Origin: Rugamonas brunnea
Lineage (GTDB): Bacteria; Pseudomonadota; Gammaproteobacteria; Burkholderiales; Burkholderiaceae_D
Assembly (NCBI RefSeq): GCF_014042345.1
Contig: NZ_JACEZT010000016.1
Location: 62,001 to 126,000 of the forward strand
Direction of reading: 5' to 3'
DNA length: 64,000 nt
Positions 1-8,991 of the stretch are shown here, piece after piece. The number at the start of each line of letters is the position of its first letter. Positions within the stretch are counted from its first letter, which is position 1. Position numbers and translations under genes: made by a program. The notes beneath the pieces were generated by a model. It was given only the letters and a program-made list of their open reading frames with translations. It searched no databases and was not told the DNA's origin.

Positions 1-2641
1 AGAGATGAAGGTAAACGGAGCTTACCCCTACTACCTTGAATAATCTCCGGTGGCCAAATGCACCTTCGATCTCTACCGTTTCATCAACTCCCTTACCTGC
101 TAGTGCCAATCCCAAAGTGCTGTCCGGCGGATAGTATCCGCGGTGCTGCGGGAGGTCAACCATTCCCAAAGGATCAACACTAGCTGTTATCTCCGAGCCA
201 TCTTCTGAACTAAGTAACCATGTGCTGCCAGGGCCAGGCTTCTCATCAGGGGCACTCGCAGCCACAAGCTCAGCATGGATCAAAAACTTTTTAACATAGA
301 TACCTGCTGCTTCGGCCGATTGCATCGACGCTCGAACCATACGATAAAGCCGCCGTAATCCGTCAATCGGTGCGCCACGCTGAATCTCAAGCGAGGCTAC
401 ATAGCCGATCTGGTACAACGAGCCCGACAAGCGCTCTGGAACAACGCTTAGTTGCTCATGGAATCGCTTGCTCGCCGAACCATAACGCTCGCACATTAGA
501 GCAAGCGCCCAAGTTCCCGCATGATCAGGTCTACGTCTTAGCTGCTCCTCGGCGATATCAAACAGTAGTGCCCAGTCACCCGCACTCTGTGCAAGCTCAA
601 TCGCCGCTTCACGAATGTGATCGTCCTCTACCCATGTGGGCGGAAGATCTTTAAGGACTTGGCGAGCTTCTGCCCGCAAACCAGCTTCAACGTAGCAGCG
701 CAGCCGCCGCCGTTGGATTTCTGAAATACGACCTGGCACGCAATAGCGTTGATAAATTTCTGCCGCCTTAACATACTGCTTCACAAAAAATAAGCAATCT
801 GCGCACAACAGCTGAAGTGTGGGTGAATCATCCTTCGATATCCTCGCTGTCAGGCCATCGAGACGCGCACTCGCATGATCGAGCTCGCCGGCATTGATCA
901 ACGTGCGTATATAGATCAGCGCCGCTCGCTTGTGCTTTCCCAACGGGTCATCGAATGCCAAAGCCGCTTGAATCGCAATGTCGCGCGCTCCCGAATGAAG
1001 CTGAGCGATAGAACGTAACGCACGGATTGTGCTCGGTTCGACTTCGTCAGATTCAGGCATCGCCTCGGCGCGGTCGATCAGGGCGTCAACGATATCCACT
1101 GCGCCGTTTGACGCCGCAGCCTCTGCAACCAACAAAAATGAAACCGGTTGGAGGTCGGGAACATGGGTTCGCGCAACCGCTATAAATTCATCATTGCGAT
1201 TCAACGCATGCAGAGCGCCAAGCTTGAAGCCAAGCATTTGCGACGGAAGTGGCGTAAGTACTTTCGCCTCTTCGCAAAGCGTAAGCACGTCGTCATAACG
1301 ATCCAATAGAAGATATGCATAGCACACGTTTGAAACATCAGCTGGCAGTGCCATGACGCTTTGGCTATTCCATAGTCTTGCCGCCCTCGGTTCAAAACAT
1401 GCAACCGCTTCGGAAATGGCGCTCAGGGCCAGCTCATCAATGGTTCCAAGTGCTTGTTGAGTGGGCGTAGACGTAGCCCATGCTACCGCGACAGCGAGTG
1501 CCGCAGAGCGATTAGGCTGACGCGCTCCGGCATGATTCAAAATTTTCCGGCCATGTTTCCAGGCCCTGGCGTAGTCCGATTCACGCTGAGCTGCCGAGCA
1601 CAAAGCCATAAGCACATCCGGGTCGTCTGCAATTTCCGGAGGAACATCCTCATCTTGGATTGACCGCCCCAATTCGATCAGAGCGAACGCGGTCGCAGCC
1701 CACACAGTCGGTGAGGTCGGAAACTTCTTCTTCGCTTCCAGGCCAGCCTGCGCTGCACCGTCCGGATCGTTCTTTAAAAGGAGACCGCGGATACCGGCAG
1801 CCGCAATCTTCTCGTCGTTTGGATAAAGACTGAAAGCAGTCAGCAGATCGTCGGCTGCTCCCTCACCCCGGAATAGATGCACTCTGCATATGCTACGCAA
1901 CAGATGCCAACGCGCTTTTTGATGCTGGTCAAAGGTGCCGAAAGACTTGCCGATCTCAGTTAGTTGCAGCTCTGCATCGCGATACCGCGCCGCCTTTATT
2001 TGCTCAGTGATGGCGTCGATCTGTCCAGTAACCAGCTTATCCAAGGAAGACTGCAGGCCGGCGGGTACATCAGCACCGCCCCCAGCGAAAACCGCGTCTC
2101 CGAGATGCTTTTCAATACGGCCAAAGCCGTCCGTCACGGTCTGGTTCAGGGAGTCGACCGCCTCAATATTGCGCCGAAGAGCGCTCTCAGGCGCGTGAGG
2201 GTTATAGCGTGCGAGCAGTTTGGAATGTCGCTCTATATGGGCTTCAATTTCCTCCCAAAAATCAATCTCGACTGCGAATTTCCCAGCTTTTTCGCGCTGG
2301 ACCGAAAGCGTTAAGACGGCGCCTACCAGATTAGCGTCGCTTGCGGCGGTGGTAGAGATTATCAACCGTGAGATAGGAACGGTACCCGCATCCGCCTTTC
2401 GAATTTCGTCCTCGATGTCCCGCAGCGTCAAGGTTCCGTCGTTATACCGTTTGCACTGGATGCCGATCAGCCCCCGCTCGGTGCGGACGAAAATATCAAC
2501 TCCGAACTGCTTTTGTCCACGCCGTCCATTTCGTTTAGGGCTGAGGTCGCCATGCACTTCGCCATACACGTGCGCACACATTGCTTCGAACTCAGTTTCG
2601 TTCGAAGGTTTCGGAAGTCTGTGTGCGTAGAAGTTACTCAA
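1..2641 (-). CDS. Mrr/REase-like nuclease domain + TPR-like repeats + GreA/GreB C-terminal-like domain protein (partial, runs off left edge)
   Basis: The minus frame stays open from a TTG at 2641 to the window edge, about 880 residues, with no stop. Residues 9-64 carry a restriction-endonuclease-like fold signature: the LPxP..FE start, RNGRRGQKQFGVDIF with Asp49, and the GIQCK strand with Gln62 and Lys64, i.e. a PD-(D/E)XK core with Q in the third position. A long run of alanine/leucine-rich helical repeats follows, TPR-like in spacing. The last 40 visible residues (LGLALAGKGVDETVEI) look like the C-terminal domain of GreA/GreB. The TTG start is preferred over ATG 2581 because the conserved LPKP segment lies upstream of that ATG; no clear ribosome site is visible. 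TPR-GreAB-C proteins are known, as far as I recall, from predicted conflict systems and can end in a PIN nuclease. Here the C-terminus is not visible. Probable island cargo for defence; function inferred. Confidence 0.8.
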   Translation of the reverse strand, partial: MSNFYAHRLPKPSNETEFEAMCAHVYGEVHGDLSPKRNGRRGQKQFGVDIFVRTERGLIGIQCKRYNDGTLTLRDIEDEIRKADAGTVPISRLIISTTAASDANLVGAVLTLSVQREKAGKFAVEIDFWEEIEAHIERHSKLLARYNPHAPESALRRNIEAVDSLNQTVTDGFGRIEKHLGDAVFAGGGADVPAGLQSSLDKLVTGQIDAITEQIKAARYRDAELQLTEIGKSFGTFDQHQKARWHLLRSICRVHLFRGEGAADDLLTAFSLYPNDEKIAAAGIRGLLLKNDPDGAAQAGLEAKKKFPTSPTVWAATAFALIELGRSIQDEDVPPEIADDPDVLMALCSAAQRESDYARAWKHGRKILNHAGARQPNRSAALAVAVAWATSTPTQQALGTIDELALSAISEAVACFEPRAARLWNSQSVMALPADVSNVCYAYLLLDRYDDVLTLCEEAKVLTPLPSQMLGFKLGALHALNRNDEFIAVARTHVPDLQPVSFLLVAEAAASNGAVDIVDALIDRAEAMPESDEVEPSTIRALRSIAQLHSGARDIAIQAALAFDDPLGKHKRAALIYIRTLINAGELDHASARLDGLTARISKDDSPTLQLLCADCLFFVKQYVKAAEIYQRYCVPGRISEIQRRRLRCYVEAGLRAEARQVLKDLPPTWVEDDHIREAAIELAQSAGDWALLFDIAEEQLRRRPDHAGTWALALMCERYGSASKRFHEQLSVVPERLSGSLYQIGYVASLEIQRGAPIDGLRRLYRMVRASMQSAEAAGIYVKKFLIHAELVAASAPDEKPGPGSTWLLSSEDGSEITASVDPLGMVDLPQHRGYYPPDSTLGLALAGKGVDETVEIEGAFGHRRLFKVVGVSSVYLHL

Positions 2642-2741
2642 AGGCGACGTGAAGGCTAAGGGTATGCAATATTATGTCACTAATGGCAACTTTCATTCCA
2701 AAATTTTCAAATCGATTGCGACAAAGCGGGACAATACAGTT

Positions 2742-3500
2742 TCAGCTAATCTCCACTTCAACTAAGTAGGCTGGCACGACCTTTTCTTCTTGCGTCAGAT
2801 TTGCGTGCATTTTGTAAGCGGTAATGTCAGTTACGTGCGTTTCGCGCACGCGTTTCAATTTTGCACCGCTGGCGAAAACGATCTCTTTCTCGTTACCGTG
2901 CTCACCTTCACGGTTGTACACGTAAGCGTTTGTGGCTGGCTGCGCTACGCGGACAACCATTAGGTCCACTCGGCCAGCATCAAAGGCCTTTCCCCGCCAC
3001 TCAGCATTTCTCAACGCCACCTGAGGACAGAAAGAAGTCGAGAACGGTTTCGAAGTCGTCAAAGTATCATCGGCTCCCCCCCATTCACCTCCGTGAAACA
3101 AGAACTGGCCTTGGGCGACTTTGACACCAAGCGTATTGATGGCTGAGTCGACCATTTCCTTGTCGTACTCCGGGTACGAGCATTGATATTCGCTAAGCGG
3201 TTGGGGGACATCTTGGGGCATGAGTCCCTGCAGATGTTGAAACGCTGGACTTTCGTCGAGTGCTCTATCGATATGGAATTCAAGTCCGTTATCTTCTCGT
3301 ACTCGGAGCATGCGATGCGCAGCCTCGTTATGGGTCGCGATGGTCTCTAGGAGCTTGTCCTTCGGCTCGAGCGCTTCAAGGATCGATAAGCCTTGTGTTT
3401 TTACGAGCTCCAGTGCTTCCTCAACAGTCGTTTTGCGACGAGACCAAACCTCGTATGGTTTCTCAAACACGTCAATTACATCCACCTTCTCTCCCCCCAT
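2742..3500 (-). CDS. Predicted ADP-ribosyltransferase-fold protein, island cargo
   Basis: This is a 252-residue protein with no signal peptide or membrane segment. The second half has the spacing of ADP-ribosyltransferases of the R-S-E group: a strand ending in FLFHGG (His136 where Arg is usual), the FSTSF motif at 153-157, and NEKEIVFASGAKL at 203-215 with Glu204-Lys-Glu206 as an E-x-E pair followed by the typical strand. The first 110 residues are unrelated and helical. It begins 24 bp after gmtX, so it is probably co-transcribed with the recombination genes, and 100 bp separate it from the nuclease/GreAB-C gene. It could be a toxin or anti-phage effector that modifies a host or phage target using NAD+. 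The substitution of His for Arg leaves activity uncertain, and the fold call rests on three short motifs. Confidence 0.55.
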   Translation of the reverse strand: MGGEKVDVIDVFEKPYEVWSRRKTTVEEALELVKTQGLSILEALEPKDKLLETIATHNEAAHRMLRVREDNGLEFHIDRALDESPAFQHLQGLMPQDVPQPLSEYQCSYPEYDKEMVDSAINTLGVKVAQGQFLFHGGEWGGADDTLTTSKPFSTSFCPQVALRNAEWRGKAFDAGRVDLMVVRVAQPATNAYVYNREGEHGNEKEIVFASGAKLKRVRETHVTDITAYKMHANLTQEEKVVPAYLVEVEIS

Positions 3501-3524
3501 GCTCCCGCCTTTAACCTTATCTAG

Positions 3525-4208
3525 TTATAATATTTTCGACAGCAGTTTAGCTAAGCCAGTAGCAAAGCCCGGGTTAAACACAAACCGCCGCCGTTCATCA
3601 ATTATTTCGCCAGCCTCACCGATACTCCAGCCTTTTCGTGCCAAAGTCGCTGGATCGATGGCCGCGCTCAAAGCTTTGTGCTCACTATCAGAAAGCTCAA
3701 TCGCCTTAACATTGGAGTCAGCGGTCACATAGCTTGTGCGTGTATGCATGCCTATCGGACGCATGTCTACAGTCACCACCGTCTGAGACTTAAGCAGGTT
3801 CAGTTCTGCTTTGAGCTTATCTCGTTCGGAAAACGCAATTCTGCATAAGCTACGCAAAGCTTGATCTTCAATCTTGGCAAGGAAATCGTACTTATCCTTA
3901 AGAGGTTCGACGACCTTATTATTCTTGCGCGTATTCGTGGTTCCATTGTGGGCTTCCCATGCCTTAACCAAATTCGCGTAGTCGACTGACTGGGCGTTGT
4001 AGATCGTCCTTGCGCGAAACAAACCTGCGCTTTCAGCTACTTTGGACATGTTCGCCAAGCTAAAATCTCGAGCCCCACTGCTATGCCGCTCGAATTCCTT
4101 TTCACATAAGCTATGAAGCCTTCGCAATTTTTCCGCCTTGTCCGCGCGGAGGGATTTATCGAGTAGCCTTTTTAAAACTTCATCTGGGTGATTGTTAAGA
4201 GCCGACAT
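3525..4208 (-). CDS. gmtX: Gamma-mobile-trio protein GmtX-like
   Basis: A 227-residue soluble protein with charged helical segments (residues 10-45 and 120-145) and no catalytic motif that I can identify. Its start overlaps the end of the large integrase gene by 14 bp, which points to translational coupling. Position and size fit GmtX, the third member of GMT modules, whose biochemical role is not known; small partners of Tn554-type transposons such as TnpC occupy the same place and assist recombination. The assignment rests mainly on position and general composition, so the name is less certain than for the two recombinases. Confidence 0.65.
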   Translation of the reverse strand: MSALNNHPDEVLKRLLDKSLRADKAEKLRRLHSLCEKEFERHSSGARDFSLANMSKVAESAGLFRARTIYNAQSVDYANLVKAWEAHNGTTNTRKNNKVVEPLKDKYDFLAKIEDQALRSLCRIAFSERDKLKAELNLLKSQTVVTVDMRPIGMHTRTSYVTADSNVKAIELSDSEHKALSAAIDPATLARKGWSIGEAGEIIDERRRFVFNPGFATGLAKLLSKIL

Positions 4209-7200
4209 TCAGGGCTTTCGTTGTTAGATCAAGTGGTTCAATTTTGCTTGACGTTGTTTGATTACCTGTGTTTGCGAGCGTGGTCAGATCATTCAGATTT
4301 ATCCCAAGTGTCGTTTGAAGACTCTGGTTCCGATCCATGATCTCTACTACCTTGCGACGCCCTAGCAATCGGTTTTCTGGATTGGCTTGGCGCTCGAGTT
4401 CCCTCATGATTGCATTTGCAGATAACAGTTTCTCTTTCTCTGATAACTTGGCTAACACGAAGGGTTTTCCCTCCCTTTCGAATGCCATATCCAACAACTG
4501 AGCATACTCAAAAATCGCTGAGCCCGGATCCAGGTCTGGATAGAGCTCGACACCCGCGCAGACCTCAGACAGCACCAGTAACTCAGACTCGGTCTCCTCC
4601 ACAACGCATTGAACAGCCAAAAGGTCTCCTTGTACAGCGAGCGCTTGAGTTCCTTCGTCAGTATCCGGCAGCGCCTTTATCCTTTCGATCATTCTGTGAA
4701 CAGCTGAAACATCGAGCGCCAGCTCCTGCATTTTCTGCATAGCCGCCTCGTACAAACGCTCCGCAGTAGCTAATTCCCTCGTCCTAAGGAACGGATGACC
4801 GTCGGCTTCAATGCGCGCTTTTTCTATCAAGAGATCATTGCGCGTACGCTCTGCATCGATCGCGGCGGAGCTTGATTTATAAAGATGGAATTGCCGGTTG
4901 TTGAAGGTTGCTTGCAACCCAGGTATGTGCGCACGTCCCGCGCACTTCCAACGGCAGCGACAGCAATTTCTAACGCCTCCGGGCGCAGGCCCGTGAAGAC
5001 CTTGGCCAGGAATGAGTTCCAACGCTCCGTTATGGCAACCCGGGAAGCGTGGATCGCCGTCCACAGGCCCGGCATTGCCACCTGCGAGGCAAAGCCCATC
5101 GTGCATCGGTAGCCAACCGAGTGGGTTTCTATCTTCAGGGTTAAGCGGAATAACATCTATCATTTCCTTTGCATTGAAGATGACGTGCTTGCGCATCCTC
5201 TCAGCAGACGAAGATTTTAAATCTCGAATGAGAGCTGCATCCTTAGTGGCATCGACCTTTTTCGCAGCGTCGGCAAGAGCGTCTTCGATGCGCTGCAGAC
5301 CCGGTTTAGTGTAGTAGAGCGTCATAAGAATGCGTGCGTGGCCGACGATTTTCATCATAAGTTCGGGGGCCATTTCCCCATCTAAAATGAGGTGGGTAAT
5401 CAAACTGACCCGCAGCCCGTGAATAGTAGTTTCCGCACGACCATCACGAACAAGCTCAATTGCACTTCCGTCGGGATTGCGTTTACCTTCGTTGCAGAGA
5501 ATTTTTTCGTATCCTGCGATCAGAAGTTGCCACGCTTTATCGACAGCACCTGCAGCAACAGGGAACTGAGTTGCTGACTTTGTTTCCGGTGTTCGAAACA
5601 GAAAAACCACGTCGGGATAGGTAGAACATACTGCGTCTGATTTTCCTTTCAGCCTCCGTGCTGAAGGTACATCTTTCCAAGGTAATAAGCGCGTTGGTGG
5701 ATTATATTTCTCCTGCCAGGCGCGTAGTTTCTCAATCCAGTAATAAGGATCATCTTGATAATCCGGTAGGTGAGGCCACGCACACTCCTGTCCTTTTTTA
5801 TCCCAAGAACGACCTATATCCGCAGTCTTGTTTGTATTGAAGTATAGAACGACAGTTCCCTCGTTAGAAAGCCTGATAGCACCTTGCCTCCTTGGCTTTC
5901 TGCGTGAGCCAACAGCGATTGGCGAATCGTTGCTAACCTCGGCGCCATCAACCACTTTGAAAGTATCTCCCTCACCGCTGTCAGTCATCCGTATCTGTCC
6001 CATGCGAGCAGTCGTTTGGAGTTTAATCAAACACGCCACCCACCGAACGGGACTCCACATTTCTAGTACTGGTCCTTTGTCGAGCCTCTGCCGTACCCGC
6101 CAAACGCAGTCAGGGTCCGCTTTGTCGATTTGACTTTCGTCTACCTGAAACCAGGTACGAGATTCTTTGTCGCCACTGGCGGTGATCTTTCCACTGATCC
6201 CTTGCACCCATGTCCAGTCGCGAAAGTCGCGCCCTTGTGCAATGCGGCGCCGCAAATCGTGGATCATCCAATAGGGCATGACCTGCTTGTTGGATTCAGA
6301 CCCGCGCTGCGGTCTATGGTCACTACGTCGCACGCGGGCTATCGGATTGCGAAACATTGGAAGAGTTGTTACGCCCAGTTCCTCATCCTCGTCAGCAAAT
6401 TCAGGCTGAATCAACACCCAGTCTAAAAAGTCCGCTAACGCGTTATTCATCGCAGCACCATGGTCCGACTTGGGACAGCTGGCCTCGAAAAAATTCGGAA
6501 TAAGTTTGCTGTTTTGTCGTAAGAAAAAATCAGCAGGGCGTGGAGAAATCCGGTGTTGCATCAAAAACCGCAGGAACCGATTGATGGTCGTGCATACGAC
6601 CGCAAAATTGCTCTCGACGAGTTCGTACCATTGGACAGCATAGACGCGCCATTCTTCCAGCTCAGGAAAATCACGCTTAATCTTCAGCAGTTGACGATCA
6701 TCCTCCATCGACAAGGCGAAACGAGGCTCGACCGTTCCCGCATCAAGCGCTTTTTGGTATGCCTTTCTAATGACAGTATCCGTAGCACCAAATAGGCCGC
6801 AGATTTCCTGCAGCGGTACGCCTTGGCTGTGCATCTGCGCCATAGTTAGACGCTGCTCTTCAGTATATCGTTTAGCGCTCGGAGGGATTGGCTCTTCGAC
6901 CCCTTTCAGCTTGGCGCGGTGTTTCTTAACGATCTTCATGGCGTTGCCTGCATCGATGCCAAGATCTCGAGCAATGGCGTTAACGGTCTCTCCAGACTCG
7001 GCCCTTTGCACAAGCTCAAGCTTAATTTCGACCGATAGCGGCACAGGCCTCTTCGTAGGATTTGGCATCAGCTTTGCCACATAGGTTCTGCTGATACCTA
7101 AAGCACGAGCAATGGAAGAGTTCGTATGTCCCTCCTTAATTAGCCGAAGTGCTTCATCCTTTACAGCCTCCGGAACGCCGAATGGCAGGGGTTGCGTATA

Positions 7201-7344
7201 TTTACGGACAACCGAATGCGAAATCCCCAAATTCTTTGCGATCTGAGTCTTCTGAACGCCTGCTTGAAAGCTAGCTTCGATCTCTGCCCTAAGCTCAAGC
7301 GACAAAGGTTTATTATTTTTATGATTGGTATAATTTGCCATCAA
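4195..7344 (-). CDS. gmtZ: Large gamma-mobile-trio integrase GmtZ-like with N-terminal HTH repeats
   Basis: A 1049-residue protein. The first 200 residues hold four consecutive helix-turn-helix units (for example TQIAKNLGISHSVVRK, NSSIARALGISRTYVAKL, VNAIARDLGIDAGNAMKI), an unusual tandem DNA-binding array. The middle carries a degenerate tyrosine-recombinase core: Arg447 (TTARMGQ), HGLR at 642-645, His669 in VGHARILM, and Tyr677/678. After about residue 758 there is a Cys-rich segment including CCRCRWKC that probably binds zinc, then a charged helical tail. Such a Zn-binding C-terminal region also occurs in large Tn554-type recombinases. Its ATG overlaps the gmtY stop by 4 bp and its end overlaps gmtX by 14 bp, so the three genes form one translationally coupled operon. 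Confidence 0.78.
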   Translation of the reverse strand: MMANYTNHKNNKPLSLELRAEIEASFQAGVQKTQIAKNLGISHSVVRKYTQPLPFGVPEAVKDEALRLIKEGHTNSSIARALGISRTYVAKLMPNPTKRPVPLSVEIKLELVQRAESGETVNAIARDLGIDAGNAMKIVKKHRAKLKGVEEPIPPSAKRYTEEQRLTMAQMHSQGVPLQEICGLFGATDTVIRKAYQKALDAGTVEPRFALSMEDDRQLLKIKRDFPELEEWRVYAVQWYELVESNFAVVCTTINRFLRFLMQHRISPRPADFFLRQNSKLIPNFFEASCPKSDHGAAMNNALADFLDWVLIQPEFADEDEELGVTTLPMFRNPIARVRRSDHRPQRGSESNKQVMPYWMIHDLRRRIAQGRDFRDWTWVQGISGKITASGDKESRTWFQVDESQIDKADPDCVWRVRQRLDKGPVLEMWSPVRWVACLIKLQTTARMGQIRMTDSGEGDTFKVVDGAEVSNDSPIAVGSRRKPRRQGAIRLSNEGTVVLYFNTNKTADIGRSWDKKGQECAWPHLPDYQDDPYYWIEKLRAWQEKYNPPTRLLPWKDVPSARRLKGKSDAVCSTYPDVVFLFRTPETKSATQFPVAAGAVDKAWQLLIAGYEKILCNEGKRNPDGSAIELVRDGRAETTIHGLRVSLITHLILDGEMAPELMMKIVGHARILMTLYYTKPGLQRIEDALADAAKKVDATKDAALIRDLKSSSAERMRKHVIFNAKEMIDVIPLNPEDRNPLGWLPMHDGLCLAGGNAGPVDGDPRFPGCHNGALELIPGQGLHGPAPGGVRNCCRCRWKCAGRAHIPGLQATFNNRQFHLYKSSSAAIDAERTRNDLLIEKARIEADGHPFLRTRELATAERLYEAAMQKMQELALDVSAVHRMIERIKALPDTDEGTQALAVQGDLLAVQCVVEETESELLVLSEVCAGVELYPDLDPGSAIFEYAQLLDMAFEREGKPFVLAKLSEKEKLLSANAIMRELERQANPENRLLGRRKVVEIMDRNQSLQTTLGINLNDLTTLANTGNQTTSSKIEPLDLTTKALNVGS

Positions 7345-8813
7345 ACTACTTCTGTGAGATCACCCCAAGGACACAAGGGAGTAAGGTTTGTGCTTATCTT
7401 TTGAGCCGCACGTTCGAGTGCAGAGGTCACCTCACTCAGTTCAGGCTGTGTGTATACCTTCTGGCTCTCCGGCGAGCAATGATGCATTGCATGCTGCAGG
7501 ATGACTTCTCCTACGCCACCCTGGCGAGCGCGTCGTCCGAACGCGTGGCGAGGACCATGCGCGGTTGTTCCATATCGCTTCCCATATTCGAGACCAATCC
7601 GTTCGACCGCCCGTTGAAGATGCTTGCAATATGAAGAAATTGTGTAGATGCCCCCCGGATCTCCTCTGCTCAAATTCACCCATGCAAACGGATGAGATCG
7701 CTCAATACGCACCAGCTGTTCGAGGTAACGCTTCCAAATGTCGAGGAATAAAGTCCCATATTTTTCTTTAGGGAACCAGTGGACTTGCATGAACCATCGG
7801 TCATCCAAAGCCGGATTCTTCCAACCCGCGTGCTGCTTACCACCAGTGATGTGCCGAGGTCGCAAACCAAACTCAGCGGCTAGATATTCGGACCTGGTTC
7901 CGCGTTTTCCGTTAGAGCCCCTCCAATCATTTGGGGCAAACCCATCTGATGGGTGATGAATCGCGACAAACGCCACCGCTGGATCATCCCAATGGGGTTG
8001 AACGTCGGATACGTAAAGATGAAACGGCTCACTTACCCGTAGGCCCCCGCCTAGTAGTAAACAAGTGATGGCCATATCACGCCAGTTATAACTACCGGCA
8101 ACCTTAAAGCCCTTAAAAAGCAGCTCTTCAATGCGGTCTTCTGGGAATGCCGGCGGTTGCGCCATTGGGACTTTAGACTCACGTTCTCGACGGACAACTC
8201 GCCCAGGACGAGATGGCATTCCGGACCAAGTGTGCCCTAGGAACGCACTATTACGGCGGTATAAATATGCTTGCTGATCAATCTTCTGATCATATTGATT
8301 GCCAGCGTATTGCGGATTAAATTTGAGTGCGCGCGGATTATCACCCTTGCCCAACCATTCAAAAAAATCCGAGAGTAAGGTGATGATGTAATTACTATCC
8401 TCAGGCCTCATCCGCTTCCAGTAAAGCCCACCGGGATCGATGCCGGTCAAAGTATCAGCTGTGCCAAGATTAAGGGCATTCGCAAAGTTGCGAAATAAGC
8501 GCCAATCTTTTTCGCCTTCAACGGCATTCACTTCCAGATATTCAAGAAACAGCTTCACGGCTCTGACGAGCTTTAAACGCCATGCAAGGCTGCGCCGGAC
8601 TGTAAGGCAGTAATCGATCAAAGGTAGGATTGGCCCATCCTTCGAGAGAATTATTGGCAATTCCACTGAGGCGCCAGTGTTGTCACTAACGACTTGCCCT
8701 CTAACGACAACAAAAGCCACAACGAATGCCCCTGAAAGACAAAAACAGACTACGGTTTTTGCCACCGCGACTGCCTCAGCACCTAGGTGCAATCTCAGAA
8801 TGCGATAACCCAA
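7341..8813 (-). CDS. gmtY: Gamma-mobile-trio tyrosine recombinase GmtY-like
   Basis: A 490-residue tyrosine site-specific recombinase. The catalytic set is visible: Arg259 in GGGLRVSE, HGPRHAFG with His419 and Arg422, His444/His445 in HAMHHC, and the nucleophile Tyr454 in SQKVYTQPE. The N-terminal 180 residues fit a SAM-like core-binding region. The first 35 residues are unusually hydrophobic, so the true start could be an internal GTG near residues 33-41; I keep the longest frame. It is the first gene of the island operon, and the ATGA overlap with gmtZ shows coupling. It should cut and join DNA at the island ends, the right one lying about 195 bp upstream of this gene inside a radical SAM coding sequence. 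Confidence 0.8.
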   Translation of the reverse strand: MGYRILRLHLGAEAVAVAKTVVCFCLSGAFVVAFVVVRGQVVSDNTGASVELPIILSKDGPILPLIDYCLTVRRSLAWRLKLVRAVKLFLEYLEVNAVEGEKDWRLFRNFANALNLGTADTLTGIDPGGLYWKRMRPEDSNYIITLLSDFFEWLGKGDNPRALKFNPQYAGNQYDQKIDQQAYLYRRNSAFLGHTWSGMPSRPGRVVRRERESKVPMAQPPAFPEDRIEELLFKGFKVAGSYNWRDMAITCLLLGGGLRVSEPFHLYVSDVQPHWDDPAVAFVAIHHPSDGFAPNDWRGSNGKRGTRSEYLAAEFGLRPRHITGGKQHAGWKNPALDDRWFMQVHWFPKEKYGTLFLDIWKRYLEQLVRIERSHPFAWVNLSRGDPGGIYTISSYCKHLQRAVERIGLEYGKRYGTTAHGPRHAFGRRARQGGVGEVILQHAMHHCSPESQKVYTQPELSEVTSALERAAQKISTNLTPLCPWGDLTEVV

Positions 8814-8886
8814 CCACCTAGGTAGAACCGAACAATTTCATCAATGAGCAACTCGATGACCTTACGGTACATAATTCGGCACGCAT

Positions 8887-8936
8887 TGTATGTCAACGAA
8901 AGGGTAATATGGAAGGACTACTTTCCCGTTTGTACA
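8887..8936. repeat. Imperfect inverted repeat between gmtY and the island edge
   Basis: TGTA-x4-AACGAAAGG at 8887-8903 is roughly mirrored by CTTTCCCGTTTGTACA at 8921-8936, with mismatches and an offset of a few bases. It lies between the first recombinase gene and the island end, where recombinase-binding arm sites or an operator could be expected. The similarity is loose and may be chance. Confidence 0.3.
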
Positions 8937-8991
8937 CTCATGCCAATCGTTTTAACCACAAAAAGGCATCTTAGGCGAGAAGTATGGATGG

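Noticed and set aside
370..2630. Plus-strand ORFs over the first 2.6 kb
   Set aside because: They are shadows, rich in Ser/Arg without family features; the minus frame stays open for 880 codons and has clear nuclease and GreAB-C motifs.
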